From NCBI GenBank assembly GCA_964017185.1, contig OZ024876.1, positions 11,843,726 to 11,907,725 on the forward strand: a stretch of 64,000 nt of DNA. The letters are read 5' to 3'. The notes under the pieces were generated by a model, which made no database searches, was not told the origin of the DNA, and was given only the letters and a program-made list of their open reading frames with translations. Both the position numbers and the translations under genes were made by a program. Shown one piece after another: positions 11,487 to 22,335 of this stretch. This DNA comes from Rugalucina vietnamica. Taxonomy: Eukaryota; Mollusca; Bivalvia; Lucinida; Lucinidae. Each line of letters opens with the position of its first letter. Within the stretch, counting starts at the first letter, position 1.

Positions 11487-11718
11487 CATATGAGCCGCCG
11501 CATGGGAAAACCAACAAGCTGCATATGCGAAAACAAAGACGCAGATCAGCTTCGCGGTAACCATGAAGCTGATCAGCGCCTTTGTTTTCGCTACACGGAT
11601 AGTACACTTCCTCTTCTTCTTAATTTGCTAGCCTGCTTCTGTGACTCAGTGCAGCCTGGTTTGTGTCAGACCTGTTCAGAAACCACATTGTTGGTTTTTC
11701 CACGAGGTGGCTCATATG
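11487..11718 (+). mobile_element. MITE C, complete copy
   Basis: The terminal inverted repeats are ATGAGCCGCCGCATGGGAAA on the left and the complement of ATGAGCCACCTCGTGGAAAA on the right. The interior contains a GCAGATCAGCTTCGCGGTAA hairpin arm and its partner GAAGCTGATCAGCGCC. The element is non-coding; open frames through it are incidental. A diverged relative may lie at 11905-12090. Confidence 0.75.
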
Positions 11719-12976
11719 ATAATAATAATTTTAACTTCTTATTTAAGTTTGAATTAACAAATTAAGTCTGTTATCTTAGTAGTAGGTTTGTTCCTGTTTA
11801 CACTTTGCAACTTGGTTTATGCATATACATATAGCATCAGTTATGATTCCATTTCAACAATGCTGCAAATGAATCAGGTTATGACAAAAACTGATTTTGT
11901 ATACATGTGAAAACAAAGGCACAGAACAGTACAAACCTGATAAGTGTCTTTGTTTTCGCTACATAAACTGTTTAACCCATTTTTTCTCTTTTTCTCAAAT
12001 TGAATTCAATTGAATCATAATCTGCAAGTGCACATCCCGGTTTGTAAAATACCTGGTTAAAGCACTACAAAAGGTTTTCTTGAGACATGGCCTCAATATA
12101 AATGGGGTTATAAACTCTTAGAATGGGAGGGAAGAGTGACCACTGCAGCCAGTTCACAGCTGGAGTTTATTTAGTTAATGTTCTGTGAAAATCTGTAACT
12201 GTACAAGTGCCATTTAGTGATTAGATAGGGTAATTTGAGCTCTCCTCAAAATGAGGGAATTCTTGAGCTTGTGGTATATAGTAATATGATAGGTGATGCC
12301 TTAAAATGACTGGTAACGCTAGCGGCCTCAGTAATAATACATATAATATTTCATTTCTTATTCGGCTTCGTATATCTACCAGCTTCAATCATAAGATTGT
12401 GAGCACTGATTCTTAATTTACAAATAGCTTTTCTCAAATGGAACTTTTCTAGTTTTAAATATGGAGGTCAGCTTTCAAAATATTTTCTAGAGCAATGAAA
12501 AATGAAGGAAAATGCTTGTTATGGAGCGATTCACAGGAGTTATGAGGCACAAATACCATGATCAGAAAGATTAGACAGAGTATTTTTATTTGATGGTCAT
12601 TAGGTTAGGAGAATCTTTCCTATATTTAATAATATTTCATAAAACCATCAAAAGTGTGTGGACAGGCTTAACTACAACGGCTGAAATATTGGCAAATTTT
12701 GGACTTTTACAAGCAACAGTGGCCACAGAATGACCATGTACTGGATCATTTATAGTACACATTGTAGAGAAAAATTTCTGCCACCCTAGCGGTAAAAGTC
12801 TTCCAAATTAATGACTGTCTTCATGCTGTAAATCTTTTTCGAATATGGGTATTTGCACACCGAAAGCACCCTTGTCTATATATACAAACATATCCCCCAA
12901 AAACCTTAAAAAATTACGACACAGGTCCCTGTGGTCGAACATCTGTCGGGTCTGATTAACATTTTATTTTTTTCAG

Positions 12977-13104
12977 GCTGGTGATACATGGTATGGAATG
13001 TATATTGCCGATTCTCTCCCGGAGGACAATCTTTCTTTCAACGCTAAACTTAACCTCACTGTGCTGGCCAACGATGACCTAGAGTGGTCATATAGAGGTC
13101 AAAC
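12977..13104 (+). CDS. Internal exon 1 of an unrecognised extracellular or luminal protein gene
   Basis: A pyrimidine-rich acceptor (ATTTTTTTCAG, ending 12976) and a consensus donor GTAAGT (13105) bound a 128-nt block open in only one frame. It starts in phase 0 and ends with two bases of a split codon. The translation includes AGDTWYGMYIADSLPED and LNLTVLANDDLEWSYRG, with two N-glycosylation sequons (NLS, NLT). Codon-like composition and glycosylation sites contrast with the surrounding repeats. The next exon (21615) starts with one base, which completes the codon. An upstream exon ending in phase 0 must lie before this one, probably outside the window, because I found no convincing candidate in 1-12976. 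I do not recognise the family. The intron upstream ends in a hAT-like element 43 bp away. Confidence 0.72.
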
Positions 13105-13384
13105 GTAAGTAGCTTCATTTGAATAATTCAACAAATCAACATTTAGGCTGCTAGCCAGAGGGTCGATTGCCCCCCCCCCCCCCTAGGGAATTTTGCAGAC
13201 ATACCCTTTCTTAAAGAACAATTCAATCTGAGTAGAATAAGAGATTTTTGCACCCTGAGCGTTGGGGCGTTATCCTGTAACAGCCTGTTACATATGTTAC
13301 CTTAACAAAATTAAGAAATTATGAAATGGTGTTTTCAGCTACAGAAAAATAACACTAGTTTATCATTTTACTCAACTTTTTCAT

Positions 13385-14340
13385 ACCGTCTGCTTGCTGT
13401 ATGTCTTTAATACATATTAAAATTGGTTGAACAAAGATTTGACCCACACTTACTGTAACATACGTAACATAAATTAAGATACCCTTTGAAAATAACACTT
13501 TTGAGTGATATCATTTACTTGTAAAGTTGCACTATGCATTTTTCCAAAGATATGATATTTATTTCCATCAGCATGTTCAATTGGCAGATAGAAAAACCAA
13601 GGTTTATTTTCCTATCTTGTATACAGTGCCTTTAATGAAGTAATAAGTAGCCCTACCCCCAATTTCAAATGCGAAATTTTCTATTGCAACAAACATGAAG
13701 TATGTAAAATACTTGAAACTGGTGGATATATATCATAGTTCCATACTTTCTTGCTTATCTAATCATGAACCATGGTTCTGAGGATCTGTAACCAAGTATC
13801 TAGGATCAAAGATTTTGATCCAGAATGTTACGTATGTAACAAACATGTAATGAATAACGAAGGGCATTATACATAGCAGGAATACACCCTTCTCATATTG
13901 TCTGCATGAAATATGACCATTTTACACAATAAAGTTGCTTGAGCAATAATCATCTGACACCTACAGTGTAATGTCTGTAGCATTTATTAAAATTACCCTT
14001 TCAAAATTAGCATTGAGAGTGACATCGTATGTTTTTAGTGACTTTTCCAAATACATGTGAGTTTTCCATTACCATGTTCAATGGAGGAGATGGAAAATTC
14101 CTATATTGTATATATTATAATACTAAATGGGTTGTTTAGCAACCCTACTCCCAGTTTCATAAGCCAAATATTGTGTTGCTAATTACACAAAACGTGTAAA
14201 TATTCATTTCTAATGGCTATATTTAATGTTAATAATTATTTGCTTATATTTCATGCTTATTGAGAACTATAGTTCTGAGTGGGTGTTACCATACATCTTA
14301 ATGAGAAATGTAACGTATGTAACATATATGTATGAATAAG
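13385..14340. repeat. Diverged tandem duplication (about 470-500 bp x 2)
   Basis: Two modules share an ordered series of boxes. Each has a GTCTGC region, ACCCTTTGAAAAT / ACCCTTTCAAAAT, TTTTCCAAA, CCATGTTCAAT, CCCTACCCCCAAT / CCCTACTCCCAGT, and a closing GTAACGTATGTAAC-type palindrome at about 13826-13842 and 14310-14325. Confidence 0.6.
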
Positions 14341-15087
14341 GAATGACGTGGGGTACAGCAGATATATATGATGCTATTTGAAAAATAGTGCCAACACTTC
14401 ACGTTTCCCTATGAAGAATTTAGTTTTTGGTGTAAAACAATACTAAAAATCTTATTCATTTCTGATAATAAATGTCTTTTGACCCCATTATGTACTATTT
14501 ATAAAACATTTAGAAATCTCTTTAAAATGCAGAAAAATTAGGGTATTACTACAAAATAGTTTGTAACTGAACTGTTAATAGACCTAGAATGCTGAAAGTG
14601 GTATCAAATTAATGCTATGGCAATGGACTAATGCCCTCAGTCCTCTAGATACATCATCTGAATTTCAGTTTGATGAATATTAATGAAAACTTTAGAAATT
14701 AGAGAAAATACAAAACAAATAGGCAGGTATACCAACAAAATGATTATGTTTTTCAGCAAGCCAAAGTCTGAATGTGCTGAAAATGGCAAGGGCAATTTTC
14801 TATCACCCTCTATAATAAAAAGTCATTTGATGAGCATTGATAAAACATAATGGTAAAATTAGATGTTGGTGATAAACAACCAAAGAAATGAGGCTGTGCC
14901 CGTATTAAACAAGATGAATCTTGGCTACTAGAAGACCTAGGCAGCTATAATTGCTATCTACCTGTTGCTAATAAAATGTTCTTTCACCATATGATGTTAT
15001 GAATAAATCATAAAAATCATATGAATGTTTGTTTCATGATTTGCAACAAGAACTTCAGAAAAAAAGAAGAAATTTGCAGAAACGTGT

Positions 15088-15492
15088 AGGGGTATACCAA
15101 CAAAATCACTTGTATCTCCACTGTCAATAGCTGTCGAGTAGTCAAAATGGCATCAAATGTTACTATTTGGTCACTGTTATGATGAATCATTGTCATAGTA
15201 TCACAATATATATGAATCATTGTCATGTTGTCATATATTGTCATATATACATATCACAAAACATATGAGGTTGAAGCAAAGGTACATGTCTCTCTGTTGC
15301 TGGACACCCTTAATTTTTTGCTATTTACCATTTTTATCGACGTTTTATGAATATCCATGAAATTAAATCTGATATGCTTTGTAAATAAGAGCACTGGGAA
15401 ATTGTGTATTGTCCAAGCAATTATCTGATAACAATTTAGCCCTCTAGGGCAATGAGCAGCCGGGATATAAGTGATTATGTTGGTATATCTCT
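15088..15492. mobile_element. Small TIR element with GGTATACCAACA ends
   Basis: GGGGTATACCAACAAAATCA at 15090 faces its near complement TGATTATGTTGGTATATC at about 15470. The same terminal motif bounds the larger MITE at 22336-29398 and appears singly near 14728. The element is about 400 bp and non-coding. Confidence 0.5.
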
Positions 15493-16340
15493 TCATTTTT
15501 CTCTTATTTTCTCTTATTTATGAAGATTCAATTTTAATATTAGTGACCTTTATCAGATAAGAAGGTTTATATATCAGGTTACATGGTTATAATACACTTT
15601 CATAGCAATCATTTGATACCAGGTTCAGTACAGCAGTGCTATCAGTAACCTAGACACAAGCCATTTTGTAAAGTATACCCTCTTATTTGCCGTGATTCTT
15701 CTCCAGTCTGTAAAGATGGCATTAATATTCAATAATTCCAACTTTACTAATTTCCTACATTCTGATTGGTTGTTTGGAAGACTTTATACTTCGATAAAAG
15801 CAATGCGTAAGAATACTCAGTTTTCACCTTAAAAATGGCGCGACGTTACGTGATAACGTGACGTTTCTTCTCAAAAACGTTGACGTCATCAAACGTCATA
15901 AAAACAATGGATGAACGCGTTTTGAAGGCGTCGAAATGAATATTTTGAATTTTTATTAACATGGACGCATTTTCTTTTAACTGAACATAGTACGGTAAGT
16001 GTGTTAATCTTCCTGTTGTGTGTTGGAATTCTAATATTCCGAGCCCCCAGTTCAAAATCGACATGTCTTTCTATCGGTCAAGACGGCGATATTTTCTCCC
16101 AAAAGCACAATTTTGAATGAAGGGGGGACGTTTTAAAGCTCCCGCTTTGACAGCCTGCTTATAGCAAGTCAGTTATAGCTTCTATTTATTGCGAGAAGTG
16201 AGTTTTATGCTTTGGAAATTTTCAAGATGGCTGCCTCATGATGATCCGTTTTGCTCTATTTTCCTTCCGCTGGCTATGGCTATAAAAATTTAAATCAATG
16301 TAGACAAATGCAGTGTAATGAGACAAAGTTGGAATTATAA

Positions 16341-16494
16341 GGAATGAATTATTATTTTTGTTGATTTTATCGATGTGTAAACTCAGGCGAATCACTCTCA
16401 AACTTTTTCATAAAGCCCTTCGGGCTTTATTCAGTTTGTGAGTGATTCGCCTGAGTTTACACATCGATAAAATCAACAAAAATAAATTTCATTC
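16341..16494. repeat. 154-bp near-perfect palindrome
   Basis: Arms of about 75 bp run from GGAATGAA through TTGTTGATTTTATCGATGTG and ACTCAGGCGAATCACTC. They meet at AAAGCCCTTCGGGCTTT. Only a few mismatches interrupt the pairing. It could form a cruciform or, if transcribed, a long hairpin. Confidence 0.9.
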
Positions 16495-17061
16495 CTATAT
16501 TAAACTTAAAATAAGTTTATTCATTTATCAGACTAGAAGACAAAGTGAATAGCCTAAAGCATCAAGCTGCTACCACTTTTATCATTCTAGGTCTGTTGAT
16601 ATGCCAGACATTAGTAATTGTGTAAGTATACATCTTATTTTTCAGTGATTTTCCAAACTTTTCATAGTTTATTATATTAATATTGACCAATATGCGAATG
16701 AGATAATTTTCAAATAGACCCAATACATCTGTAAAAGTGTCAAATGGTATCACTGGTGTATAAACTATGTGCTAGGATGATAGCTTGGGTCTGAAAGGCG
16801 TTTTTAGGTTTTTTTATGAATGTTAGGCCATTTTAATATTTAAATTAAAATTCACAAATATGCAAATAAGATAATTTGCAAAACTTACCTTGAGATGAAA
16901 CGGCTATAGTGAAGAAGCTTTTAAATGAAACCAAGCTCAGTGGTCTATGATTAGTCATAACGAAAATATGATCAATTTTGTAGGTCACATTAACCCCATG
17001 TGGTATTGGTAACATTGTAACATTACATGAAGTATAAATATAAACAACTTGGTGTTACACC

Positions 17062-17800
17062 GTTACAACTGAGACACATCTAGCAAATGAAAATAACACA
17101 AGTATGTCATTCTTACCTTGCACATTGGTGTTTGCAGCTTTGTACTCCACAAAAACTATTACAGAAACCCTTATTTGTTTATATATGTAAATTCACATAT
17201 TTTGTTACATATGTTACACAAATTGAGAACCTCTATATCAGTTTGATAAGATTATGTATCCCACATATTGCCCTTGAAGAAACTTACAGAAAAATGGTAG
17301 AATTATGGTAAAACAACATATTGTTCAAGCCAAATAAAAATACTGCAAATACAATAAGCTGGTAGCAGTTGTTATTTTTAAATGGCCGTTACACCGTTAC
17401 GCCCCGGCGTACAAAGTGTAAACATCTCTCATTTGAATGCAAATAACACAAACATGACATTCTAATCTTGCACATTGGCGTTTGCAGATTTGTACTCAAC
17501 AGAAACTATTACTGAAAACCTTATTTGTTTATAAATGTAAATTCGCATATTTTTGTTACATACGTTACATACGCTATACAAATAGAGAACCATCTATGTC
17601 AGCTTGATCAAATTATGCATCCCACATATTTTCATTGAAGAATGTTGCAGAAAAATGGTAGAATTATGGTAAAGCAACCTATTTTTCATTCCTAATCAAA
17701 GAATACTGCAAATATAATAAGCTGGTAACAGTTGTTATTTTTAAATACCTGCTACACCGTTACGCCCCGGCGTACAAAGTGCAAACATCTCTCATTTGAA
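17062..17800. repeat. Tandem duplication (about 370 bp x 2)
   Basis: The two units share CATTGGTGTTTGCAG / CATTGGCGTTTGCAG, CAGAAAAATGGTAGAATTAT and ACACCGTTACGCCCCGGCGT. They end at ATCTCTCATTTGAAT. They lie just inside the right terminal repeat of the 13145-17890 element. Confidence 0.8.
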
Positions 17801-17918
17801 TCAGAAAAGATTGCTCTTTAAGATAGACTATGTCTGCAAAATTCCCTAGGGGGAGCAGTACCTTTTGCAGCCAGAAGTCTAATTAATGCCAGAAAATATA
17901 GACACTACGTCTTTATAA

Positions 17919-18151
17919 ATGAGCCGCCCCATGGGAAAACCAACAATCTGCATAGGCGAAAGCAAAGGCGGAGATCAGCTCCGCGGTAACAGCGAAGCTG
18001 ATCAGCGCCTTTGGTTTCGCTACACGGATAGTACCCTCTACTTCCTAAATACGAAATTTCATGCTTCTAGCTGTTTTCTGTTACTGCACAGGTCGGTTTA
18101 CGTCGGACCTGTTCGGAAACCACATTGTTGGTTTTCCCACGAGGTGGCTCA
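17919..18151 (+). mobile_element. MITE C, complete copy
   Basis: The ends ATGAGCCGCCCCATGGGAAA and TTTTCCCACGAGGTGGCTCA are inverted. The internal AGATCAGCTCCGCGGTAACA...AGCTGATCAGCGCC hairpin is present. It lies 28 bp beyond the right end of the 13145-17890 element. Confidence 0.78.
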
Positions 18152-18364
18152 AATGTTCTCATCACAAAATGACCTTTTAGTGATGATTGTAATTATATTG
18201 CTGTTAATGCATGATAACCCCGGCTCACTTTGTCATTTCGTAGATGCAGCTTTTGATTAATTGTTCAATTTTTTCAATTGTTGTCATTCCATTACGAAAA
18301 CTTGCTAATGCAATATCAGTGTCGGGAAACAAAAATTGTGTTTGCTATCTTTTGTGTTTGAATA

Positions 18365-20052
18365 GAGCCGCGCCATGAGAAAACCGGATTTTTGTTTAGG
18401 CGAAATCAAAGGCGCAGATCAGCGCCTTTGTTTTCGAAACATGGATAGTACAATGCCTTTTTAGCTCACCTGAGCCGAAGGCTCACAAGGTGAGCTTATA
18501 GGATTCCGTCCACAATTTCAAAGATCTTCTCCTCTGAAACCGATTGGCTAATCAAAGCCAAACTTCATGTGGAGCATCCTTAGGAAGGGGGAACAAAAGT
18601 TAATATAAATGATCCAGGTCACATAACCAAGATGGCCGCCATGGCTATAAATACTAGCAAAAACCTTTAAAAATCTTCTTCTCCAGAACCAGTGGGCCGA
18701 TTTCCACGAAACTTGGTATGTAGCATCGGGGACACGGGCCCATCATAGTTTATATAAATCATGACCCTAGGATGACCTTGACCTATTTTACGGCAAGGTC
18801 AACTTAGGTCGCCAATGCATTTGAATTGGAAAAAATGGTAAAATGGTATTCAATGGGTAGCACTTACTGGGAATAGGCAAATGGACAGAAGATTCATGTT
18901 AATGGAAAGTTTTAGCCCCCAGGGGGTTGTCTGCCCCTGCCCCGGGGCTATATACATGTATATGACCATAATATTAAAACATCTTCTTTTCTGAAACCGC
19001 TAGGCCAATCAAACCCAAACTTTTTGTGGAGCATCCTTGGGAAGAAGGAATGAAAGTTTATATAAATGGTCAAAGTCACATGACTTAGATGGCCGCCATG
19101 GCTATAAATAGCAAAAACGTTTAAAAATCTTCTTCTTCAGAACCAGAATGCCTATGATTTTGAAACTTGGTGTGAAGTATCTGGGAATGGAGCTCTACAA
19201 AGTTTATATAAATCATGACCCTGGAATGACCTTGACCTATTTTACGGCAAGGTCAACTTAGGTCGCCCATGCATTTGAATGGGAAAAAATAGGAAAATGT
19301 AATTAAATGGCAGAAAACTTGCTAGGAATGAGCAAATGGACAGAAGATTTATGCTTATGAAAATATTTTAGGCCTAGGGGTTGTCTGCCCCTGCCCCGGA
19401 GCTATATACATGTAGATGTTCATAATATTCAAACAGCTTTTTCTCAGAAACTCCTTAGCCAATCAAAGCCAAACTGTATGTGGAGCATCCTTAGGAAGAG
19501 GGAATGAAAGTTTATATAAATGGTCAAGGTCACATGACCAAGAAGGCCGCCATGGCTATAAATAGCAAAAACCTTTAAAAATCTTCTTCTTCAGAACCAG
19601 AAGGCCTGTGATTTTGAAACTTGGCATGAAGCATTAAGGAACGGAGGTCTACAAAATTTGTATAAACCATGACACTGGAATGACATTGACCTATTTCACG
19701 GCAAGGTCAACTTAGATCGCCATGCTTTTGAATGGAGAAAATTGTTATGATGTCATTTGAAGGTCAAAACTTGCAGTTGATTTGCAAATGGACTGAATTT
19801 TTATGATTTGAAAAAGACATTGACTCCAGGAGTTATTCTGACCCTGCCTTAGGGTTATATACATGCATTGTACCAGTCTAGTCTAACAAGTTTATTGGTA
19901 CATGTATATATCTCAGGTCTCAGGTGAGCGTTTACAGGACCATTGGTCCTCTGGTCTTCTTAAATCCAATATCTCGAGATTCTAGCCATCTTCTGTAACT
20001 GCGCAGACCGGTTTATGTCGAAGCTGGTCGGGAACCCCGAAGACCGGTTTTC
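18365..20052 (+). mobile_element. MITE C copy split by a Helentron-like element
   Basis: The left part 18365-18458 starts GAGCCGCGCCATGAGAAAAC and contains CGCCTTTGTTTTCG. The right part 19958-20052 resumes CTTAAATCCAATATCTCGAG and ends near GAAGACCGGTTTTC. The intact copy at 47368-47605 gives the empty site for the insertion at 18459-19957. Confidence 0.68.
18459..19957 (+). mobile_element. Helentron-like tandem-repeat element, copy A3 (complete)
   Basis: It opens TTTAGCTCACCTGAGCCGAA with the terminal hairpin. It then has three diverged units, each with ATGGCCGCCATGGCTATAAA, a TCTTCTTC...CAGAACCAG box, and TGACCTTGACCTATTTTACG. It closes with CAGGTGAGCGTTTACAGGAC then CATTGGTCCTCTGG. Both ends are preserved, making this the best reference copy. 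Insertion was into CTT/CTT-like sequence of a MITE with no clear duplication. Confidence 0.72.
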
Positions 20053-20630
20053 ACTTATTGAACCTCTTTTGGCCACATTTTTCATAAGCATACATCCTCT
20101 GCGTTTTGCCAGCAAGTTTTCCACATTCAGTGGCATTTGACCAAGTCGTGGCGGATCTCCTACTAAACTCCAAACGTTCGTTTAAGAAACTCGAAAATCC
20201 GACGGGCCTTATAAATTTTAATATCAAATATTTTGCTGCCATATTTGGTATATGATTTTGAAATGAAAAATCCTGTCTGAAACAAAAAATATCGACAAAA
20301 CATTTAGTATGGGAGATAAGGGAAAAATCGTTCAAAATGTGATAAAAGTATGAAACTTGGCACAATACCTCCTTTGACTACTTGATTTACAGTGTAAGAA
20401 AACGCCGGGACACAAGTGATGGACAAAAATTGTGGCGGTCATCTTGAATTTCAAAATGGCCGCCAATAAGAAGTTGTCAAGTGAATAATTCGGCTCTCAG
20501 ACTACATAGAGACATGCTTTAAATGTCATTTTATATATTTTGGCACATGAGGAAGCCAGAACAAGGAAGAAAAAAAGCATTAATTTACATGCAGGAGATT
20601 AAACCGAGTTTATGCGCCTGTAAAACTAGT
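20053..20630. other. Intron sequence without recognised feature
   Basis: This is anonymous AT-rich intronic sequence. A 104-codon minus-strand open frame lies across it but has no recognisable motif, so I do not call it a gene. Confidence 0.5.
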
Positions 20631-20800
20631 TTAAGCCCTCCATATATTTTATATAACTGATCATTCCAAGGCGATATTTCTGTGGTGGTTCTAATTGTTT
20701 TATGTTTTAGTGTTGAATATTTCGCCTTATGTACGCTTTCATATTTTAGTTCAGTTTGTGTAACTGAGTGGTCGCCTAATATTGTGCGGCACAGCTATTT
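20630..20800 (+). repeat. Dispersed repeat family E, copy 1
   Basis: ACTGATCATTCCAAGGCGAT, the TGTGGTGGTTCTA box and GTGTAACTGAGTGGTCGCCT match the copy at 63390-63700 in the same order. The repeat is non-coding. Confidence 0.65.
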
Positions 20801-21164
20801 ATGCAATAATGCTTGTTATTTCGTGATTATGAAATCAGTGTTTTTGTCCCAGTTATTGAATCGACAAATTCTCGATTCTATTATTGGTGAATTGTTCACG
20901 CCCAGTCTGCTAATTTTTTTAAAGAGCCATAATTTTCATTTAATTATAGAGTTTCTGAACACATGTTTATGTCTGCAATATTTAACAAAAATTTGGATTA
21001 CTACCTCTTGAAAGTTTCAGCAAGATTTAAGCAATATAAACATCTTAAATAAACGTTAGGACTTTAGTCATCACAGACAGACGGACTATTGTACCTTCAA
21101 CTGATAACACCAAATGACTAAGTATACTTAAAAGTTTGTCCCTATTTAGCTTACTGTAGTTAAA

Positions 21165-21435
21165 TGTACCCATGTCCGTGAGATGTATACCCCCTAAAAC
21201 CCCACTTTCATATAAAAACTGTGGTTTGCAGGGGTATATGTATTTTTTCTTATTTTTTATCCAAAACATAGATTGTGGGTACTCGTTAGAACCGCCTCCG
21301 CGAGGCGGTTTTAACGTGTACCCACAACCAATGTTTGAGCAAAAATAAAAAAAAAATATCCTTTTTTGTCCACTAAAATGTTCAATTTTTGCTTCTGAAA
21401 ACATTCTCTGTATATTGCATGGGCAAGTTTTCGTT
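21165..21435 (+). mobile_element. Hairpin MITE family H, copy 2 (uninterrupted)
   Basis: It starts CATGTCCGTGAG and has the TACCCC...CCCCACTTTCATAT box. The palindrome is at about 21265-21335 with a CCGCCTCCGCGAGGCGG centre. It ends near TTGCATGGGCAAGTTTTCG. Confidence 0.72.
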
Positions 21436-21614
21436 ATGTTCCTTCCTAGGCTATCACTTAGGCTTTATCATGACTTCGATGGCTGTTTCACAGGGCGTGA
21501 AACAGATAATATGTGTCTCTGGTGATGTCGCAATTTAGCATAATGAAACATCCAGGAGAAATGTACTTGACCACATTTAAATTGCGAGTAATCATGTTTT
21601 CGTAAATATTTCAG

Positions 21615-21691
21615 CTTGAGCACTTCGGCGTGTCATTCACCCCAACAATATTCATACAATGCCACCAGAACAGACAAGGCTGTCTTTGAAT
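21615..21691 (+). CDS. Internal exon 2 of the unrecognised gene
   Basis: The acceptor ATATTTCAG ends at 21614 and the donor GTAAGT begins at 21692. The 77-nt exon starts with one base that completes the codon left open by exon 12977-13104, giving Thr. It ends with one base. The translation is LSTSACHSPQQYSYNATR followed by TDKAVFE, with an NAT sequon and one cysteine. The frame is closed by an in-frame phase match to the exon at 32161. The same frame stays open into the intron, which is coincidental. Confidence 0.68.
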
Positions 21692-21799
21692 GTAAGTGTT
21701 TGCACGGTTTCACTGATATTTCGCAACGTATGGTGCGACACCGCTCAAAATTTATCACTCCTCCGTACCCCACGAAAATAGTGCATTTGAAAATTTTGC

Positions 21800-22335
21800 C
21801 TAGGTGAGTTTGACACTGTATTACGAGCACATTTATTTGTGTCTGTTTTATATTTAGTATGCACTGCAAAGTATCACTAGTGTACGACATTTGGGTGTAC
21901 AAAACACGATCTTAAAAGAGACTATTTCTCGTCGGAAGCTTCTATCTGTAAACTAACCCCTCCTCAAATCTGCACCATTCTAGAGGGTAAAACCCAACCC
22001 TAGGGTGGTTGCAAAACGGAATACCGGAAAAACTCAACGGTCAACCCTCCTTTGAACTAGGCTCGTTGGGTAGATGTATGGCTGAGCTATAAGGCGAGGG
22101 GAGTCCTTTTGGTCATAAAATGTTTGGTAACAAATGGGAGTGTCACAAAGTGCGACAATTTGCATTGTGGCCTATGGACAATTTTTGACTGGTGTCACCC
22201 CGTATGTAGATAAAATGCAGCAAAAACACATGTCTTTCTCAGCGCTGTTTTCAGTGTACACTGTATACCCCGGGAGCTAATTTGACCTACCTTGCACCCA
22301 ACAGGACAATTCATGGGTGCTGTGTTTTATTTTTC
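21800..22335. other. Intron sequence without recognised feature
   Basis: No gene or clear repeat was recognised. A short imperfect pairing is possible around the CCAACCCTAGGGTGGTTG-like stretch near 22000, but it is not supported as an element. Confidence 0.45.

Larger units (their letters stand above)
10379..12510 (-). pseudogene. Broken LINE remnant with GAATA-type tail
   Basis: A run of AATAG pentamers (10383-10411), followed by a CCAATCAAGGACCCTTTCGG region, looks like a LINE 3' tail on the minus strand. At 12361-12510 the minus strand encodes a decayed segment (LRISAHNLMIEAGRY) homologous to the RISAHRLKIETGRY segment of the LINE at 3484-4186. The two ends probably belong to one copy later split by a SINE and MITEs, but the link is an inference. 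Between 10440 and 11200 I see no other gene or clear element. Confidence 0.5.
9706..12933. mobile_element. hAT-like element with very long inverted repeats
   Basis: The ends begin CACAGGGGCCTGT and are complementary to ACAGGTCCCTGTG. They are flanked by a perfect 8-bp duplication GTCGAACA (9698-9705 and 12934-12941), which is the hAT signature. The inverted arms extend well beyond the tips, with alignable sequence from 9706-10000 against 12640-12933 and further blocks near 10170-10210 and 12535-12600. The middle is filled with later retroposon and MITE fragments. No hAT transposase was seen. The right end lies only 43 bp upstream of host exon 12977-13104. Confidence 0.75.
13145..17890. mobile_element. 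4.7-kb element with long inverted ends and subterminal tandem repeats
   Basis: The left end (13150-13300) and right end (17745-17885) are inverted relatives more than 100 bp long. They share CCCTAGGGAATTTTGCAGAC and a GGGGCGTTA / TAACGCCCC box. Inside are a duplicated module on the left (13385-14340) and another on the right (17062-17800), both with TGTTACATACGTTAC-type palindromes. A 154-bp palindrome lies at 16341-16494 and a small TIR unit at 15088-15492. No transposase was recognised and the target duplication is not clear, so the superfamily is open. Stretches 14340-15080, 15500-16340 and 16500-17060 are AT-rich with no gene that I can support. Confidence 0.6.
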
